Position numbers and translations under genes: made by a program. Below the pieces are notes generated by a model that was given only the letters and a program-made list of their open reading frames with translations, did not search any database and was not told where the DNA came from. A stretch of 64,000 bases of DNA from Citrus sinensis. Taxonomy: Eukaryota > Streptophyta > Magnoliopsida > Sapindales > Rutaceae. The stretch lies in NCBI RefSeq assembly GCF_022201045.2, contig NC_068562.1, positions 868,001 through 932,000 on the forward strand, read 5' to 3'. This document shows, piece after piece, positions 63,943 through 64,000 of the stretch; position 1 is the stretch's first letter, and each line of letters opens with the position of its first letter.

Positions 63943-64000
63943 TTAACGCGATAAGGCCAACATAACGAGGAGAGCCATGACCAAAACAGGAATAAATAGA
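63943..64000 (-). CDS. Possible 3' end of a minus-strand gene with a hydrophobic C-terminus (runs off the window)
   Basis: Reading the minus strand from the window end gives LFIPVLVMALLVMLALSR followed by TAA (63943-63945). A C-terminal hydrophobic helix of this sort is seen in GPI-anchored wall proteins and tail-anchored proteins. Only 18 codons are visible, so this may be chance. Confidence 0.3.
   Translation of the reverse strand, partial: LFIPVLVMALLVMLALSR

Overview
The window is nuclear DNA from a flowering plant, almost certainly a eudicot. Genes have many short exons with GT-AG introns, introns and spacers are AT-rich, and the products are typical plant ones: a Rho-of-plants (ROP) GTPase, a chloroplast 3-dehydroquinate synthase, a membrane-bound ascorbate peroxidase, a DUF630/DUF632 protein and an R2R3-type MYB. 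The protein wording reminds me of Citrus/Sapindales, but that is an impression and was not tested.

Layout, 0-30 kb: the 3' end of a VPS35 retromer gene (+, 1-3528) converges on a ubiquitin-conjugating E2 (-, 4607-5968) that has a stop at codon 5 and a MITE in its first intron. A C-terminally shortened cytokinin isopentenyltransferase (-, 6557-7213) follows, then a type I ROP GTPase (-, 9117-11583), a GH35 beta-galactosidase with a C-terminal SUEL lectin domain (+, 13392-17980), and 3-dehydroquinate synthase (-, 18886-22061). The last is head-to-head with a RAD17 checkpoint clamp-loader gene (+, 22893-27387) across an 831-bp shared promoter carrying an E2F site. Next comes a decayed MYB/SANT-like gene remnant near 28.6-29.35 kb.

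30-45 kb: an NRG2-like DUF630/DUF632 gene (-, 30105-33762), a Mutator-type MITE (36037-36481), a peroxisomal-membrane ascorbate peroxidase (+, 38226-40370) whose last exon and 3' flank are tandemly duplicated, and a POLLENLESS3-like TPR gene (-, 41317-43166) with MSA-like cell-cycle elements upstream.

45-64 kb is dominated by mobile DNA: a complete, very young Ty3/Gypsy chromovirus (45417-54405; LTRs of 2073 bp, TSD TTCCC, polyprotein broken by one in-frame stop), a divergent R2R3-MYB gene (+, 55289-56011), a probable solo LTR (56411-57595, TSD GTTTT), a Tourist-like MITE (57683-58052, TSD TTA), and a tRNA-derived SINE (about 58978-59320). The SINE sits inside one copy of a locally duplicated segment whose other copy near 61.1 kb preserves the empty site. 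The last bases may hold the 3' end of another minus-strand gene.

The genes are unrelated housekeeping, cell-cycle and stress genes and form no pathway cluster. A recurring theme is recent tandem duplication across exon boundaries: 110 bp in VPS35, 3 x 147 bp in RAD17 and 352 bp in APX. In RAD17 the duplication appears to have turned intron sequence into protein-coding sequence. I saw no CRISPR array, operon or novel defence-type system; the RAD17 repeat is the most unusual thing here.
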